Positions 27,539 through 35,404 of a stretch of 64,000 nt of DNA are shown here, in pieces (the first letter of the stretch is position 1; each line of letters starts with the position of its first letter). This stretch comes from Adhaeribacter swui. GTDB lineage: Bacteria; Bacteroidota; Bacteroidia; Cytophagales; Hymenobacteraceae. The notes under the pieces were generated by a model that saw only the letters and a program-made list of their open reading frames with translations, was not told the origin of the DNA and made no database searches. Both the position numbers and the translations under genes were made by a program. The stretch is taken from positions 4,780,585 to 4,844,584 of the forward strand of contig NZ_CP055156.1 of the NCBI RefSeq assembly GCF_014217805.1. Direction: 5' to 3'.

Positions 27539-28237
27539 TTAAAAAGCTGTTAAATGGCGGCATTGTAATAGCAGATTCGGATCGGGGCAAAGTTGCGCAT
27601 ACATAGTTTTCTCATTCGGACTACATACTCCCGGAAAATCGCCTGTCTGGCTCATCATATCGGTAATTAATTGAAAATGAAGGTGCGGCGGCCAATCGCC
27701 ATTTTCCGGAAAATCACCAATAAAACCTACTTGTTCTCCTTTATTAAAAATTTTACCAACGTGTAAATCATGTAAAGAAGACCGGCTAAGATGGCCGTAC
27801 AAAGTAAAAAATTTAAAATCCGGGAGTTGATGTTCCAGAATAATGGTAGGTCCGTAATCGCCGAATTGCGCATTATCCTGAAAGGAGTGCACGGTGGCCG
27901 CCAAAGGAGCTAATACCGGCGTGCCTGCTTCGGCCCAGATATCTACGCCCAGGTGAATGCTGCGATTGGTATTTGTTTGGTCAAAAAGGCGGCTGCGGCG
28001 ATAAATTACTCGGTTCTCCAGGTAGCCGCCAATACCCACGCGGGCATTTTTTTGCTGCAACATTTGCTCAATTAAGGCATCAAACGAAACCGTATTTTCC
28101 AGGTTATAATCCGATAATAATGTATTTTGGGCCGTAAAATCTAAGCGGCAAACCAGATCAGAGTTTAAATCAATGGGCACCACCGGCCCGGCCAAAGAAG
28201 AAAGTTCCGCCAACACAGCATCAGGCAAAGTATTCAT
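27539..28237 (-). CDS. M23 (LytM-like) peptidase without obvious signal peptide
   Basis: 232 residues. The C-terminal ~150 aa form an M23 domain with zinc motif HLGVD (H-x3-D) and PPHLHFQL (H-x-H), plus TLYGHLS. All zinc ligands are therefore present, unlike degenerate EnvC-type members. The N-terminal 60 residues show no hydrophobic signal, which is unusual for a peptidoglycan hydrolase; the protein may be cytosolic, exported another way, or act on another peptide. Position between mscS and a divergent reductase gives no further clue. Confidence 0.82.
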   Translation of the reverse strand: MNTLPDAVLAELSSLAGPVVPIDLNSDLVCRLDFTAQNTLLSDYNLENTVSFDALIEQMLQQKNARVGIGGYLENRVIYRRSRLFDQTNTNRSIHLGVDIWAEAGTPVLAPLAATVHSFQDNAQFGDYGPTIILEHQLPDFKFFTLYGHLSRSSLHDLHVGKIFNKGEQVGFIGDFPENGDWPPHLHFQLITDMMSQTGDFPGVCSPNEKTMYAQLCPDPNLLLQCRHLTAF

Positions 28238-28309
28238 ATTAGTGTGATTAAGAGTTAAAATTAAAAAAAAGGAAACCTTTAAACCAAAATGGGGTTTTCC
28301 AAACGTTAA

Positions 28310-28340
28310 TTGTTAATTGCGCCGCTTAAAATTACCTTTG
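28310..28340 (+). promoter_or_regulatory. Promoter of the PaaE-like reductase gene
   Basis: TTG (28310-28312), a 20-bp spacer and TACCTTTG (28333-28340). Transcription should start near 28346, so the first usable start codon is the ATG at 28356. This rules out an in-frame upstream start at 28317. Confidence 0.7.
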
Positions 28341-28355
28341 CGCAAAGTTTTACCT

Positions 28356-29531
28356 ATGAGTCAAGCAAACCTGCAACTGAAAGTAGTGGATATTACCCGG
28401 GAAACCGCCGATGCCATTACCATTCATTTAGAACATCCCGAACAAAAAGCTATTCCGTACCTGGCCGGTCAGTTTTTAACTTTAATTGTACCCATAAACG
28501 GCAAAAAAGAACGCCGGGCTTATTCTTTGTGTAGTTCACCGGCCGAGCATCCCCGGCTTTCCGTTACGGTGAAGCAAGTAAAAAACGGATTATTATCTTC
28601 TTACTTAGTAAAAAATTTAAAAGTGGGCGATACCCTGGAGGTTTTACCGCCCATGGGCCATTTTAATTTAACTCCCGAAGCTACCAAAAACCGCACGGTG
28701 GTTTTAATTGCGGCGGGCAGCGGCATTACGCCGTTAATGGCCATGGCTAAATCGGTATTGCACCACGAGCCCAACAGCCAGGTGCGCCTGATTTACGGCA
28801 ACCGCCACGCTGATTCGGTAATTTTTAAAAATCAACTGCAAACCTTAGAACAACAATTTCCGGAGCGCTTGCGCGTAACCCACGTTTATAGCCAAGCGGT
28901 TGCAAGCGATAAACCGGTTAAATCCGGCGGTTCGTTTTTCAGCCGTTTGTTTGGTAAAAGCAAAGAACCAGAAGTAGTAAACACTCCAGCGGTGAATAAT
29001 ACAAACACTTACTCCGGACGAATAAACCGGAATTTGCTGCTAAAAATTCTGGAAGATTTAAACGAAAAAAACTCTCCCGCAACGGAGTTTTATTTATGCG
29101 GGCCCGAAGGTTTAATGGCCGAAGCCAAAACGGCTTTACAAATGTTGCAAGTGCCCACCACCCAAATTTTTAAAGAAAGTTTTGTGAGTTCGGGTAATAA
29201 TAGCGCCGATGCCGGGGTTAGTTCCCCGGTTATAGAAGAAGGTGCGCATGCGATCCAGGATCAGGAGGTAACGATAAAGTTTGAAGGTCAAATCTACCAG
29301 GTAGCTGTTACTAAAAACGAAACTATCTTGGAAGCCGCCCTAAGCCAGGACATTGATTTGCCTTTTTCGTGCCAGGCTGGTTTATGTACCGCTTGCATGG
29401 GTAAGTGTTTATCCGGCAAAGTACACATGGACGAACGCGAAGGTTTATCTGATGCGGAGGTGGCGCAAGGTTACGTCTTAACCTGCGTCGGGCATCCATT
29501 AACCAGCGATGTCGTTATTGAAATTGGCTAG
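28356..29531 (+). CDS. FAD/NAD(P) and 2Fe-2S oxidoreductase, PaaE-like
   Basis: 391 residues from the ATG chosen by promoter position. An FAD-binding beta-barrel (~1-100: RRAYSLCSSP is the FAD motif) and an NAD(P)-binding domain (~105-270: IAAGSGITPLMAMAK, then YLCGPEGLM) come first. A C-terminal plant-type ferredoxin (~300-391) has CQAGLCTACMGKC and a last Cys in LTCVGHP. This is the domain order of PaaE and related ring-hydroxylase reductases. A ~35-residue linker rich in Ser/Lys/Asn (FFSRLFGKSKEPEVV) is inserted in the NAD domain. No paaABCD genes are nearby, so it may serve another oxygenase or desaturase. Confidence 0.9.
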   Translation: MSQANLQLKVVDITRETADAITIHLEHPEQKAIPYLAGQFLTLIVPINGKKERRAYSLCSSPAEHPRLSVTVKQVKNGLLSSYLVKNLKVGDTLEVLPPMGHFNLTPEATKNRTVVLIAAGSGITPLMAMAKSVLHHEPNSQVRLIYGNRHADSVIFKNQLQTLEQQFPERLRVTHVYSQAVASDKPVKSGGSFFSRLFGKSKEPEVVNTPAVNNTNTYSGRINRNLLLKILEDLNEKNSPATEFYLCGPEGLMAEAKTALQMLQVPTTQIFKESFVSSGNNSADAGVSSPVIEEGAHAIQDQEVTIKFEGQIYQVAVTKNETILEAALSQDIDLPFSCQAGLCTACMGKCLSGKVHMDEREGLSDAEVAQGYVLTCVGHPLTSDVVIEIG

Positions 29532-29849
29532 TTCGAATTGTTAATTGTTATTATATAAAAGTTTTAAGCGAATTAATTTAGTTGGGTATTAACTTGAAAA
29601 CTGCTTAAGATTAGCATTTACGCGATGCCAGTTACCGGTGCTGATGTCCGTACTACCATCTGACTCACCTGGATTAAAATTGCTGAAAGGTGTTTTGATT
29701 TAGAAATCAGGAAATTCAAAAAACTGCTTTTAAAACAAAGAATGGAAATGTAAATAATTAAAAATTTTACCCTTAGGCAGTTTAACCAAGTATTCTCAAC
29801 TAAAATTTTCGGTTTAAACCGATTTTTTAAAATTTAACAAAATCTAAAA
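29532..29849. other. Intergenic region before the M3 peptidase gene
   Basis: 318 bp, A+T-rich toward the peptidase start. No ORF, RNA or clear terminator was recognised; no TAnnTTTG in good position was found. Confidence 0.5.
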
Positions 29850-31580
29850 ATGAACAACGTCACCACGAACATACAAATACCGCAGCGGCCCACCCGCCGT
29901 TTTTTGCCGCAACAATTTGAGGTAAATGATTGGGCTACTCTAGAACCTTATTTGCAGGAATTACAAGACCGGCCAATTCAATCGGCAGAGGATTTAGAAA
30001 AATGGATGCTGGACCGCAGCGAACTCGAAAGTGCCTTTGGCGAAGAAATTGGCTGGCGTTACATCCGGATGACCATAAATACCCAGGACGAAGCAGCTAC
30101 CGAATCTTTTCAGTATTTTGTAACCGAAATAGAGCCCAAAGTAGCGCCCTACGACCATGCCCTGAACCAGAAGCTGCTAGAATCACCATACTTGCCCGAA
30201 CTGGATCAGGAAAAATACCGCATTTATTTACGTTCGGTGCGGCGCCAACTGGAAATTTTCCGGGAAGAAAACATTCCCTTAAAAACCGAAATTACCACCA
30301 AACAACAACAATACGCCGCCATTACCGGCGCCATGACCGTAACCCTGGATGGCGAAGAAATGACCTTGCCCCGGGCTGCCGATCGCTTGAAAAGCCTGGA
30401 CCGGAACATACGCCAGGAAACCTATGAGGCCATTCAAAACCGCCGTTTGCAGGACAAAGACCAACTGGATGCCTTGTTCACGGAGTTAATTCAATTACGC
30501 CACCAGGTTGCCGTAAATGCCGGTTTTGCTAATTTCCGCGATTACATGTTTGCCGCTTTAGGTCGGTTTGATTATACCCCCCAGGATTGTTTTGATTTTC
30601 ACGCGGCGATCCGGGAATACGTGGTACCTTTAAACACCGAACTGGATCGGCAGCGGAAAAAAGCCTTGCAATTACCCGAACTGAAACCCTGGGATTTAGA
30701 CGTAGACGAAACCGGCAAGCCCCCACTAGAACCGTTTAAAACCGGCGACGAATTACTCCAAAAAACCATACAGTGTTTTTACGCCATTGATCCCTATCTG
30801 GGCGATTGCTTAGCCATTATGCAGCAAATGGGCCACCTGGACTTAGAATCGCGGAAAGGAAAAGCGCCGGGTGGTTACAATTATCCCCTGGAAGAAATTG
30901 GCGTACCTTTTATTTTTATGAATGCCACCTCGTCGTTGCGCGATGTGGTTACTTTGCTGCACGAGGGCGGGCACGCGGTACATTCTTTCTTAACGCGCAA
31001 TTTAGCTTTAAATGCCTTTAAACAAACCCCTTCCGAAGTTGCTGAACTGGCTTCTATGTCGATGGAATTAATTTCCATGGATCAATGGCACTTGTTTTTC
31101 CCGGATCCGGAAGAATTGCGCCGGGCCAAGAAAATTCACCTGGAAGGCGTGCTCGAAACTTTCCCGTGGGTAGCAACCATTGATCAGTTTCAGCACTGGG
31201 TTTACGAAAACCCGAACCATACTGTAGCAGAACGCCAGCAAAAGTGGGTCGACATATTTGATGCTTTTAACCAGCATGAAGTAAACTGGCAAGGTCAGGA
31301 GCATATAAAACCCTTTATATGGCAAAAGCAATTGCACCTCTACGAAGTGCCTTTTTACTACATCGAGTACGCCATGGCGCAACTAGGCGCTATTGCCGTC
31401 TGGAAAAACTACAAAGAAAATCCGCAGGCCGGCTTAGCAGGTTATAAAAATGCACTTGCTTTGGGTTATACTGCTTCCATCGGCGAGGTGTATGCCGCCG
31501 CCGGTATTAAATTCGATTTTTCGGGCGAATACATCCAAAGCCTCACCGACTTTGTACGGCAGGAAATGGCAGATTTGTAA
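29850..31580 (+). CDS. M3 family oligoendopeptidase (PepF-like)
   Basis: 576 residues, a cytosolic zinc oligopeptidase that cuts short peptides. The active site is LLHEGGHAVHSF (His371, Glu372, His375 by codon position), with a downstream Glu in ELASMSMELI as third ligand. The all-alpha M3 fold is suggested by the N-terminal YLQELQDRPIQSAEDLEKW helix region and the C-terminal FYYIEYAMAQLGA. Length matches the ~560-600 aa oligoendopeptidase F group. It is a single-gene unit ending at a strong terminator 4 bp after the stop codon. Confidence 0.93.
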   Translation: MNNVTTNIQIPQRPTRRFLPQQFEVNDWATLEPYLQELQDRPIQSAEDLEKWMLDRSELESAFGEEIGWRYIRMTINTQDEAATESFQYFVTEIEPKVAPYDHALNQKLLESPYLPELDQEKYRIYLRSVRRQLEIFREENIPLKTEITTKQQQYAAITGAMTVTLDGEEMTLPRAADRLKSLDRNIRQETYEAIQNRRLQDKDQLDALFTELIQLRHQVAVNAGFANFRDYMFAALGRFDYTPQDCFDFHAAIREYVVPLNTELDRQRKKALQLPELKPWDLDVDETGKPPLEPFKTGDELLQKTIQCFYAIDPYLGDCLAIMQQMGHLDLESRKGKAPGGYNYPLEEIGVPFIFMNATSSLRDVVTLLHEGGHAVHSFLTRNLALNAFKQTPSEVAELASMSMELISMDQWHLFFPDPEELRRAKKIHLEGVLETFPWVATIDQFQHWVYENPNHTVAERQQKWVDIFDAFNQHEVNWQGQEHIKPFIWQKQLHLYEVPFYYIEYAMAQLGAIAVWKNYKENPQAGLAGYKNALALGYTASIGEVYAAAGIKFDFSGEYIQSLTDFVRQEMADL

Positions 31581-31584
31581 AAGC

Positions 31585-31634
31585 TTTTAACTGGTGTTCA
31601 GCGGTTGTGTTTCTCCGCTGAACACCAGTTAAAA
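31585..31634 (+). terminator. Strong terminator after the M3 peptidase gene
   Basis: Perfect 20-bp stem (TTTTAACTGGTGTTCAGCGG and its complement) with a 10-nt loop followed by TTTTT. Confidence 0.92.
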
Positions 31635-31655
31635 TTTTTCAATTATAAGATCCGT

Positions 31656-31758
31656 TTTTCTTTGGAGCCTTTTCAAGCCCTCAGGTTGTTTAGCTTCCCG
31701 TTGGCGAAGGGGTTAAAAAGTTAGATAGCACCAAGGCAGGAACCGACTCCAAAGAAAA
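31656..31758. repeat. Long-spaced inverted repeat between peptidase and response regulator genes
   Basis: TTTTCTTTGGAG (31656-31667) and its exact complement CTCCAAAGAAAA (31747-31758) bracket 79 bp. The enclosed sequence contains a weak CTTC...GAAG hairpin. It could fold as one long stem-loop, but no second copy was seen in the window. Confidence 0.5.
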
Positions 31759-31846
31759 TGCTTACTATCGAGCAAAATCAATGTTAACTTTATAATAATA
31801 TTTGGTGTAAACCTGATTTTGAGGTTTAACATTATTAGTTGTAAAC

Positions 31847-32488
31847 TCAGGCAAAGTGTTCCAATGCAAAGCGGAGCAAGCTGTTTTTGCCAGTTAAATT
31901 TAGCTTTTTCGCCATGTTCATGCGATGGTTAAACACCGTTTTCTCACTGATAAATAACTCATCGGCAATTTCTTTGCTGGTTTTATATTGGGCTACCAGT
32001 TGAATAATCTGCCGTTCGGCGGGCGTTAATAAATCTAAAATTTCCTGCGTTTTCTGCTTGGGGGTGTTTTGGGGTCGGCGCAGTAAAAACAACGACATTT
32101 CCGGGCTAATGTAAGGGTTACCCTCGGCTACTATCCGGATGGCGTGCATAATATCGGTAACGGCATTTTCTTTTAAAACATAACCGCAAATTCCCAGTTC
32201 CAGGGCTTTAAGTAAGGGCGCTTTTTCTTTGTGCATGGTAAGCAAAATAATGGGCAGCTTGGGGTTTATTTCCAGCATTTTTTCGGCTGCTTCTAACCCG
32301 TTCATGCGGGGCATATCAATATCCAGCACTACAACGTCGGCGCGATAGGTTTGCATGGCCACCAAAGCTTCCCAGCCGTTAGTAGCCTGGGCTACCACGT
32401 TAAAATCTTCTTCCATTTCCAAGCCTTCCCGCAGCCCTTTTAAAAAAATCGGATGATCATCGGCAATTATCAGGTTTAGTTTGGTCAT
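31847..32488 (-). CDS. NarL/LuxR-type response regulator
   Basis: 213 residues. The receiver domain (~1-125) has acidic pair ADDHP, phospho-acceptor Asp56 in VVLDIDMP, the T/S position in LLTMHKE and Lys in YVLKENA. The LuxR-type DNA-binding domain (~148-210) carries LTPAERQIIQLVAQ and SEKTVFNHRMNMAKKL. The start overlaps the upstream kinase gene by 32 bp, so they are translated from one message. The AGTACT palindromes upstream of the kinase and of a nearby lipoprotein gene are good candidates for its binding sites (inference). Confidence 0.94.
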   Translation of the reverse strand: MTKLNLIIADDHPIFLKGLREGLEMEEDFNVVAQATNGWEALVAMQTYRADVVVLDIDMPRMNGLEAAEKMLEINPKLPIILLTMHKEKAPLLKALELGICGYVLKENAVTDIMHAIRIVAEGNPYISPEMSLFLLRRPQNTPKQKTQEILDLLTPAERQIIQLVAQYKTSKEIADELFISEKTVFNHRMNMAKKLNLTGKNSLLRFALEHFA

Positions 32489-33335
32489 GGGAAGTAGGTA
32501 TTTGTTTTAGTGGAATCTTAATTTCGAAAGTGGTATGCCGGTTACCCGAAGCCCGGAAGGTAAGCGTACCCGCTACTAACTCCAGCAACTCCTGCAAGCG
32601 CAAAAGATCGTAATTTTTTAAAAAATTTGCTGCCAGATACGAAAAAAAAGTAGCCGCGCCCTGCACCTGTAACTCAAATAGCACAACGGTTTGCCGTTGC
32701 TGGGCTCCTAACCAAACACCGGTAACATCAGGTTGCTTTTGAATAATGGCTAAACATTCCTGTAAAATCCGGTAAATAAAAATTTCCTGGTCTTTGGCAA
32801 AAAGCTGATCCAGATTAGGTATTTCGGCCACGAACGGCCACGATACTTTAGTTGATGTTTGCTCAGCTAAGCATTGCAAGGCTGGGGTTAAGCCTAGCAA
32901 GCTGAGTTCGTAGGGGTGCAGTTCGTAGGTTAGGTTTCGGATTTTTTGCAAAGCTGCTGTTACAATCTCCACTAATGAATTTAACTCTGCTAAAGTATCG
33001 GCCGCATCACCGGGCTTGTTTTTCAATTTTAAAGCACCGTTTTTAATCAATATTAAGCTTTGACCCAGGTTATCGTGCAGTTCGCTGGCCAGTTGCTGGC
33101 GTTCCTGTTCCTGATCGCGTAATAATACCTGCGTAAAGGTATTGGCAGAGGTGGTTTTATTTACAATATCGTGGCCATTAGCGGTATGGGAGGTATTTGC
33201 TGCCTCCGACATAACCAGATTCAGGCGTTTAACAGATGGCGGCTCGTACGTTGGGGTATAATTGCTCTTGCCAAAAACGCTACTGGCATTGGTCTGGGGT
33301 AAACACGAAAAGTAAATATTAGTTGGGGCCGCCAT
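32457..33335 (-). CDS. Degenerate HisKA_3-type histidine kinase (ATP-binding motifs lost)
   Basis: 292 residues with no membrane helix. After a ~85-aa unstructured N-terminus comes a clear H-box QQLASELHDNLGQSL and dimerisation helix. The expected catalytic domain follows but is eroded. The N-box Asn is missing (YRILQECLAII where QEALNN is normal). The DxGxG motif is replaced by ELQVQGAAT, and the GLGL-type G2 box by KNYDLLRLQE. Only the last strands (TTFEIKIPL) still look like a kinase. It may therefore be a phosphatase, a scaffold, or the substrate of another kinase. Its message also encodes the response regulator. Confidence 0.85.
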   Translation of the reverse strand: MAAPTNIYFSCLPQTNASSVFGKSNYTPTYEPPSVKRLNLVMSEAANTSHTANGHDIVNKTTSANTFTQVLLRDQEQERQQLASELHDNLGQSLILIKNGALKLKNKPGDAADTLAELNSLVEIVTAALQKIRNLTYELHPYELSLLGLTPALQCLAEQTSTKVSWPFVAEIPNLDQLFAKDQEIFIYRILQECLAIIQKQPDVTGVWLGAQQRQTVVLFELQVQGAATFFSYLAANFLKNYDLLRLQELLELVAGTLTFRASGNRHTTFEIKIPLKQIPTSHDQTKPDNCR

Positions 33336-33422
33336 GTTATTTTATTTTCAGGGCTTGCACAGGTAAGCCGCATTTCACATTTGTTTAAAAAAGCATAAAC
33401 CAGTTATGCTTCTCCGGATAAA

Positions 33423-33430
33423 CAAAAGTA
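33423..33430 (-). promoter_or_regulatory. -7 box (TACTTTTG) of the kinase-regulator operon
   Basis: Minus-strand TACTTTTG matches TAnnTTTG, 88 bp upstream of the kinase ATG. There is no TTG at -33, which would suit an activator-dependent promoter. A short hairpin AAGCATAA/TTATGCTT (33391-33411) lies in the 5' leader. Confidence 0.6.
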
Positions 33431-33478
33431 TAACCTCGTAAAGCGGAGTGAAATAGGCAATGCCGCTCATTTTTATAG

Positions 33479-33488
33479 GCAGTACTAC
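33479..33488 (-). promoter_or_regulatory. AGTACT palindrome, candidate operator upstream of kinase operon
   Basis: GGCAGTACTACC on the plus strand is a near-perfect dyad whose centre lies ~53.5 bp upstream of the -7 box. A matching site with almost equal spacing lies upstream of the lipoprotein gene. Shared flanking bases (ATnTGGG before, TAnAAAAAT after on the minus strand) extend the similarity beyond the dyad. The sequence from here to 33681 shows nothing else. Confidence 0.6.
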
Positions 33489-33681
33489 CCAGATCCGGTT
33501 GTCGGTAGTTGGATTTAAATTTTGCTAGCTGCAAGTGCAGCAGCTTAAATTACTGCGTATGATAGTTTTGATAACAAATCCTTACAATCTTTTAGAAGAG
33601 AAAAATAGATGATGAAAAAAGAAAATTTTAAAATTTCTAATTTACTGCTTCTTTTTGGACAGTTTATTTACTTACAGGCAA

Positions 33682-34335
33682 CTAAATAGAATAAGGCAAA
33701 TTGCGGGAAACTTTGCGCATTAAGCGTTGTATTATTTCCGGGTTAGCTGACGTAAAATCATCGTCCATTATTTTAAAAAAGCGCCAGAGTAACTCGCCAG
33801 TGGTGCCGCTATGCAGCATTAAAGTTAAAGTACCCAATGCCGAATTGCCGGGTATATCTTTTAAAGTTACGGCTGTGGTTCCAGCTTCAAGGTTGGGTTG
33901 GTTTTGATCCAGTTCAAATTGGCCGGTTAATACCGCGTCTACACCCAGCACCTGGGCAATTTCGGCCGGCGAAAAATCTTTTAAATGATCGTACATGCCA
34001 GCTTTTTGCAGAATAGCATTGGTTTGCTCCACGTTCTGGAAAGTAACTGTGTAGAGTTTGGCTTTCCGGACCAGGAAAGTGTATAAACGTTGCTGCACAT
34101 TATTACCAAGTTCTACTTCTAGCATAAAATGAGCTTGCCGGTTAAATCCTTTGGGTGGTTTGGCGTAATTAACTTTGGCAGTTACCGGCAAAATAGCTAC
34201 TGCGTGGTGCTTCCGGATTTGCTGCGGCAAATGCGGGCTGCTGAAGATTTGTTTTGAACCCTCGCTAACAAAAGTCTGGGCTTTACATAAAGTAACACTC
34301 CACACGAACAAGGTTAAAACAAAAAGAAATTTCAT
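33682..34335 (-). CDS. Secreted protein of unknown function (CsgG/DUF799-like envelope protein)
   Basis: 217 residues from the ATG at 34335, which gives a clean signal peptide (FLFVLTLFVWSVTLCKA, cut before QTF). A longer in-frame start at 34392 would add a hydrophilic 19-residue leader and reach into the terminator region. The mature protein has IRKHHAVAILPVTAKVNY and later GVDAVLTGQFELD, a pattern seen in CsgG/GNA1162/DUF799-type envelope proteins. This family link is tentative. No lipobox. It follows the small lipoprotein gene but a terminator separates them. Confidence 0.7.
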   Translation of the reverse strand: MKFLFVLTLFVWSVTLCKAQTFVSEGSKQIFSSPHLPQQIRKHHAVAILPVTAKVNYAKPPKGFNRQAHFMLEVELGNNVQQRLYTFLVRKAKLYTVTFQNVEQTNAILQKAGMYDHLKDFSPAEIAQVLGVDAVLTGQFELDQNQPNLEAGTTAVTLKDIPGNSALGTLTLMLHSGTTGELLWRFFKIMDDDFTSANPEIIQRLMRKVSRNLPYSI

Positions 34336-34414
34336 AGTTGGGTAGGTCTTTGGCGGTTTGGATTTAGAGTTTAAATGGATGGGGAACAGCAAGTAAGAGA
34401 GTGGGAAAGAAAAA

Positions 34415-34442
34415 CTCCCGCTGCGGTATTAGGCAGCGGGAG
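34415..34442 (-). terminator. Terminator after the small lipoprotein gene
   Basis: Perfect 10-bp G+C-rich stem CTCCCGCTGC / GCAGCGGGAG with an 8-nt loop. On the minus strand a T-rich tract follows. Confidence 0.88.
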
Positions 34443-34452
34443 CAGATACTAT

Positions 34453-34695
34453 TTAGTTGGAAGCCGCTTTTTGTTGCGGCTTGTAAATTGCGCCGGTAGC
34501 AAAATCTACAGCTAAACTGGGCCAGAACAACAGCACATCGGCTACTAAAGCGCCCACCCGGATTTCGCGTTGCGGCTGACCTGCAGCAGGCCGGGTTTTC
34601 TGGTACTCGGTTACTTTGCCGCCAAACAAAGTTGCGCAGCTCGACATAGATAAGGTTAAGGCAAACAATACAGAAGCTTTGGCAATTTTTTTCAT
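34453..34695 (-). CDS. Small lipoprotein, 80 aa
   Basis: An N-terminal KKIAKASVLFALTLSMSSC gives a basic start, hydrophobic stretch and lipobox (S-S-C), so the mature protein starts at about Cys20. The rest contains CATLFGGKVTEYQ and a hydrophobic segment VGALVADVLLFWPSLAVDFA, recalling small YceK/YidQ-type lipoproteins; no function is established. It has its own promoter with an AGTACT palindrome upstream and its own terminator, so it is a monocistronic unit likely controlled with the kinase-regulator operon. Confidence 0.82.
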   Translation of the reverse strand: MKKIAKASVLFALTLSMSSCATLFGGKVTEYQKTRPAAGQPQREIRVGALVADVLLFWPSLAVDFATGAIYKPQQKAASN

Positions 34696-34782
34696 GATTT
34701 TACTCGGGTTAGGTTAGGGTTAGATGGTTTGGTTTAAATACTGGTTCTTAAAATAGATCAACATTTCCTGGTTTGATTGATA

Positions 34783-34790
34783 CAAAATTA
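34783..34790 (-). promoter_or_regulatory. -7 box (TAATTTTG) of the small lipoprotein gene
   Basis: Minus-strand TAATTTTG matches TAnnTTTG, 88 bp upstream of the ATG, the same distance as in the kinase operon. No -33 TTG is present. Confidence 0.6.
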
Positions 34791-34839
34791 AGGCACGCAC
34801 CTACCCTAAAGAATAAGTAGTAGTACTCAATTTTTGTAA

Positions 34840-34849
34840 GCAGTACTGC
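34840..34849 (-). promoter_or_regulatory. GCAGTACTGC palindrome, candidate operator of lipoprotein gene
   Basis: Perfect 10-bp dyad centred ~54.5 bp upstream of the -7 box, matching the site upstream of the kinase operon. A further AGTACT-containing stretch (TAGTAGTACTCA) lies 10-20 bp closer to the promoter. Confidence 0.62.
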
Positions 34850-34952
34850 CCAAATTTATTGTGGTAAAATCAGGTAAGATGTGCGTTTAGAGATGCGGGG
34901 GTTTATGTTCAGTTTTGAGGTATAGTTGATTGGGCTATTTTTAAGTTATGGG

Positions 34953-34974
34953 TAGACTTCGCGAAAGCGGTCTA
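34953..34974. repeat. Short hairpin resembling one arm of the family A element
   Basis: TAGAC...GTCTA encloses TTCGCGAA, similar to the outer arm TAGAGTTCGCGTTAGCG of the nearby 139-bp element. It may be a decayed single arm. Confidence 0.4.
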
Positions 34975-35094
34975 ATAACAACACATATTTTAACAGTTAA
35001 AAGGAGTAGGAGATAGGTAATAATTTAAAATGCAGGGAGCGTATCTTTATTAAACAATATAATCTAACAGTAAATTTTATAAAAGATTAGGTTA

Positions 35095-35233
35095 TGTGTA
35101 GAGTTCGCGTTAGCGTTCTCTACACATTTTTGTGCAGCCAATCTCTGATTGGCGTTTATCAGAATGCCTGGTTACGCCAATCAGAGATTGGCTATTCCAA
35201 AAGTACTTAGAGCGCTTCACCAACTCTAAGTAC
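35095..35233 (-). repeat. Four-palindrome intergenic element, copy 2 (family A)
   Basis: 139 bp, highly similar to the reverse complement of the element at 26402-26539. An outer hairpin TGTGTAGAG...CTCTACACA (35095-35126), inner palindromes GCCAATCTCTGATTGGCG (35137-35154) and CGCCAATCAGAGATTGGC (35175-35192), and an outer hairpin GTACTTAGAG...CTCTAAGTAC (35203-35233) are seen. Here the two inner palindromes are exact reverse complements of each other. It sits in a ~700-bp gene-free stretch (34696-35404). ORFs that cross it are by-products of the repeat. Confidence 0.88.
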
Positions 35234-35364
35234 AACAAAGGGGACATGTACTTTGCGCTAAGTACAATACAGGACTGGCAGGAGACTAAATGCAAAAAAA
35301 AGAATAATGGTAAGGTAAACATGGTGGTACTTACCCGGCAACAAAAATTTCGACTGCATAAAAA

Positions 35365-35384
35365 AAGGGGCTTTAATGCCCCTT
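35365..35384 (-). terminator. Terminator after acs
   Basis: AAGGGGC / GCCCCTT stem of 7 bp with a 6-nt loop. It is followed on the minus strand by a run of T, 21 bp after the acs stop. Confidence 0.85.
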
Positions 35385-35404
35385 AAAATTAAAAAATTAA
35401 AAAA

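Noticed and set aside
28317-28355. Upstream start for the PaaE-like reductase
   Set aside because: It overlaps the promoter; the TACCTTTG box at 28333-28340 places transcription start downstream of it.
35110-35386. Two ORFs on opposite strands across the 35.1-35.4 kb region
   Set aside because: Both run through the four-palindrome element and the acs terminator; their peptides repeat because the DNA is palindromic, and neither has a plausible start region or family.
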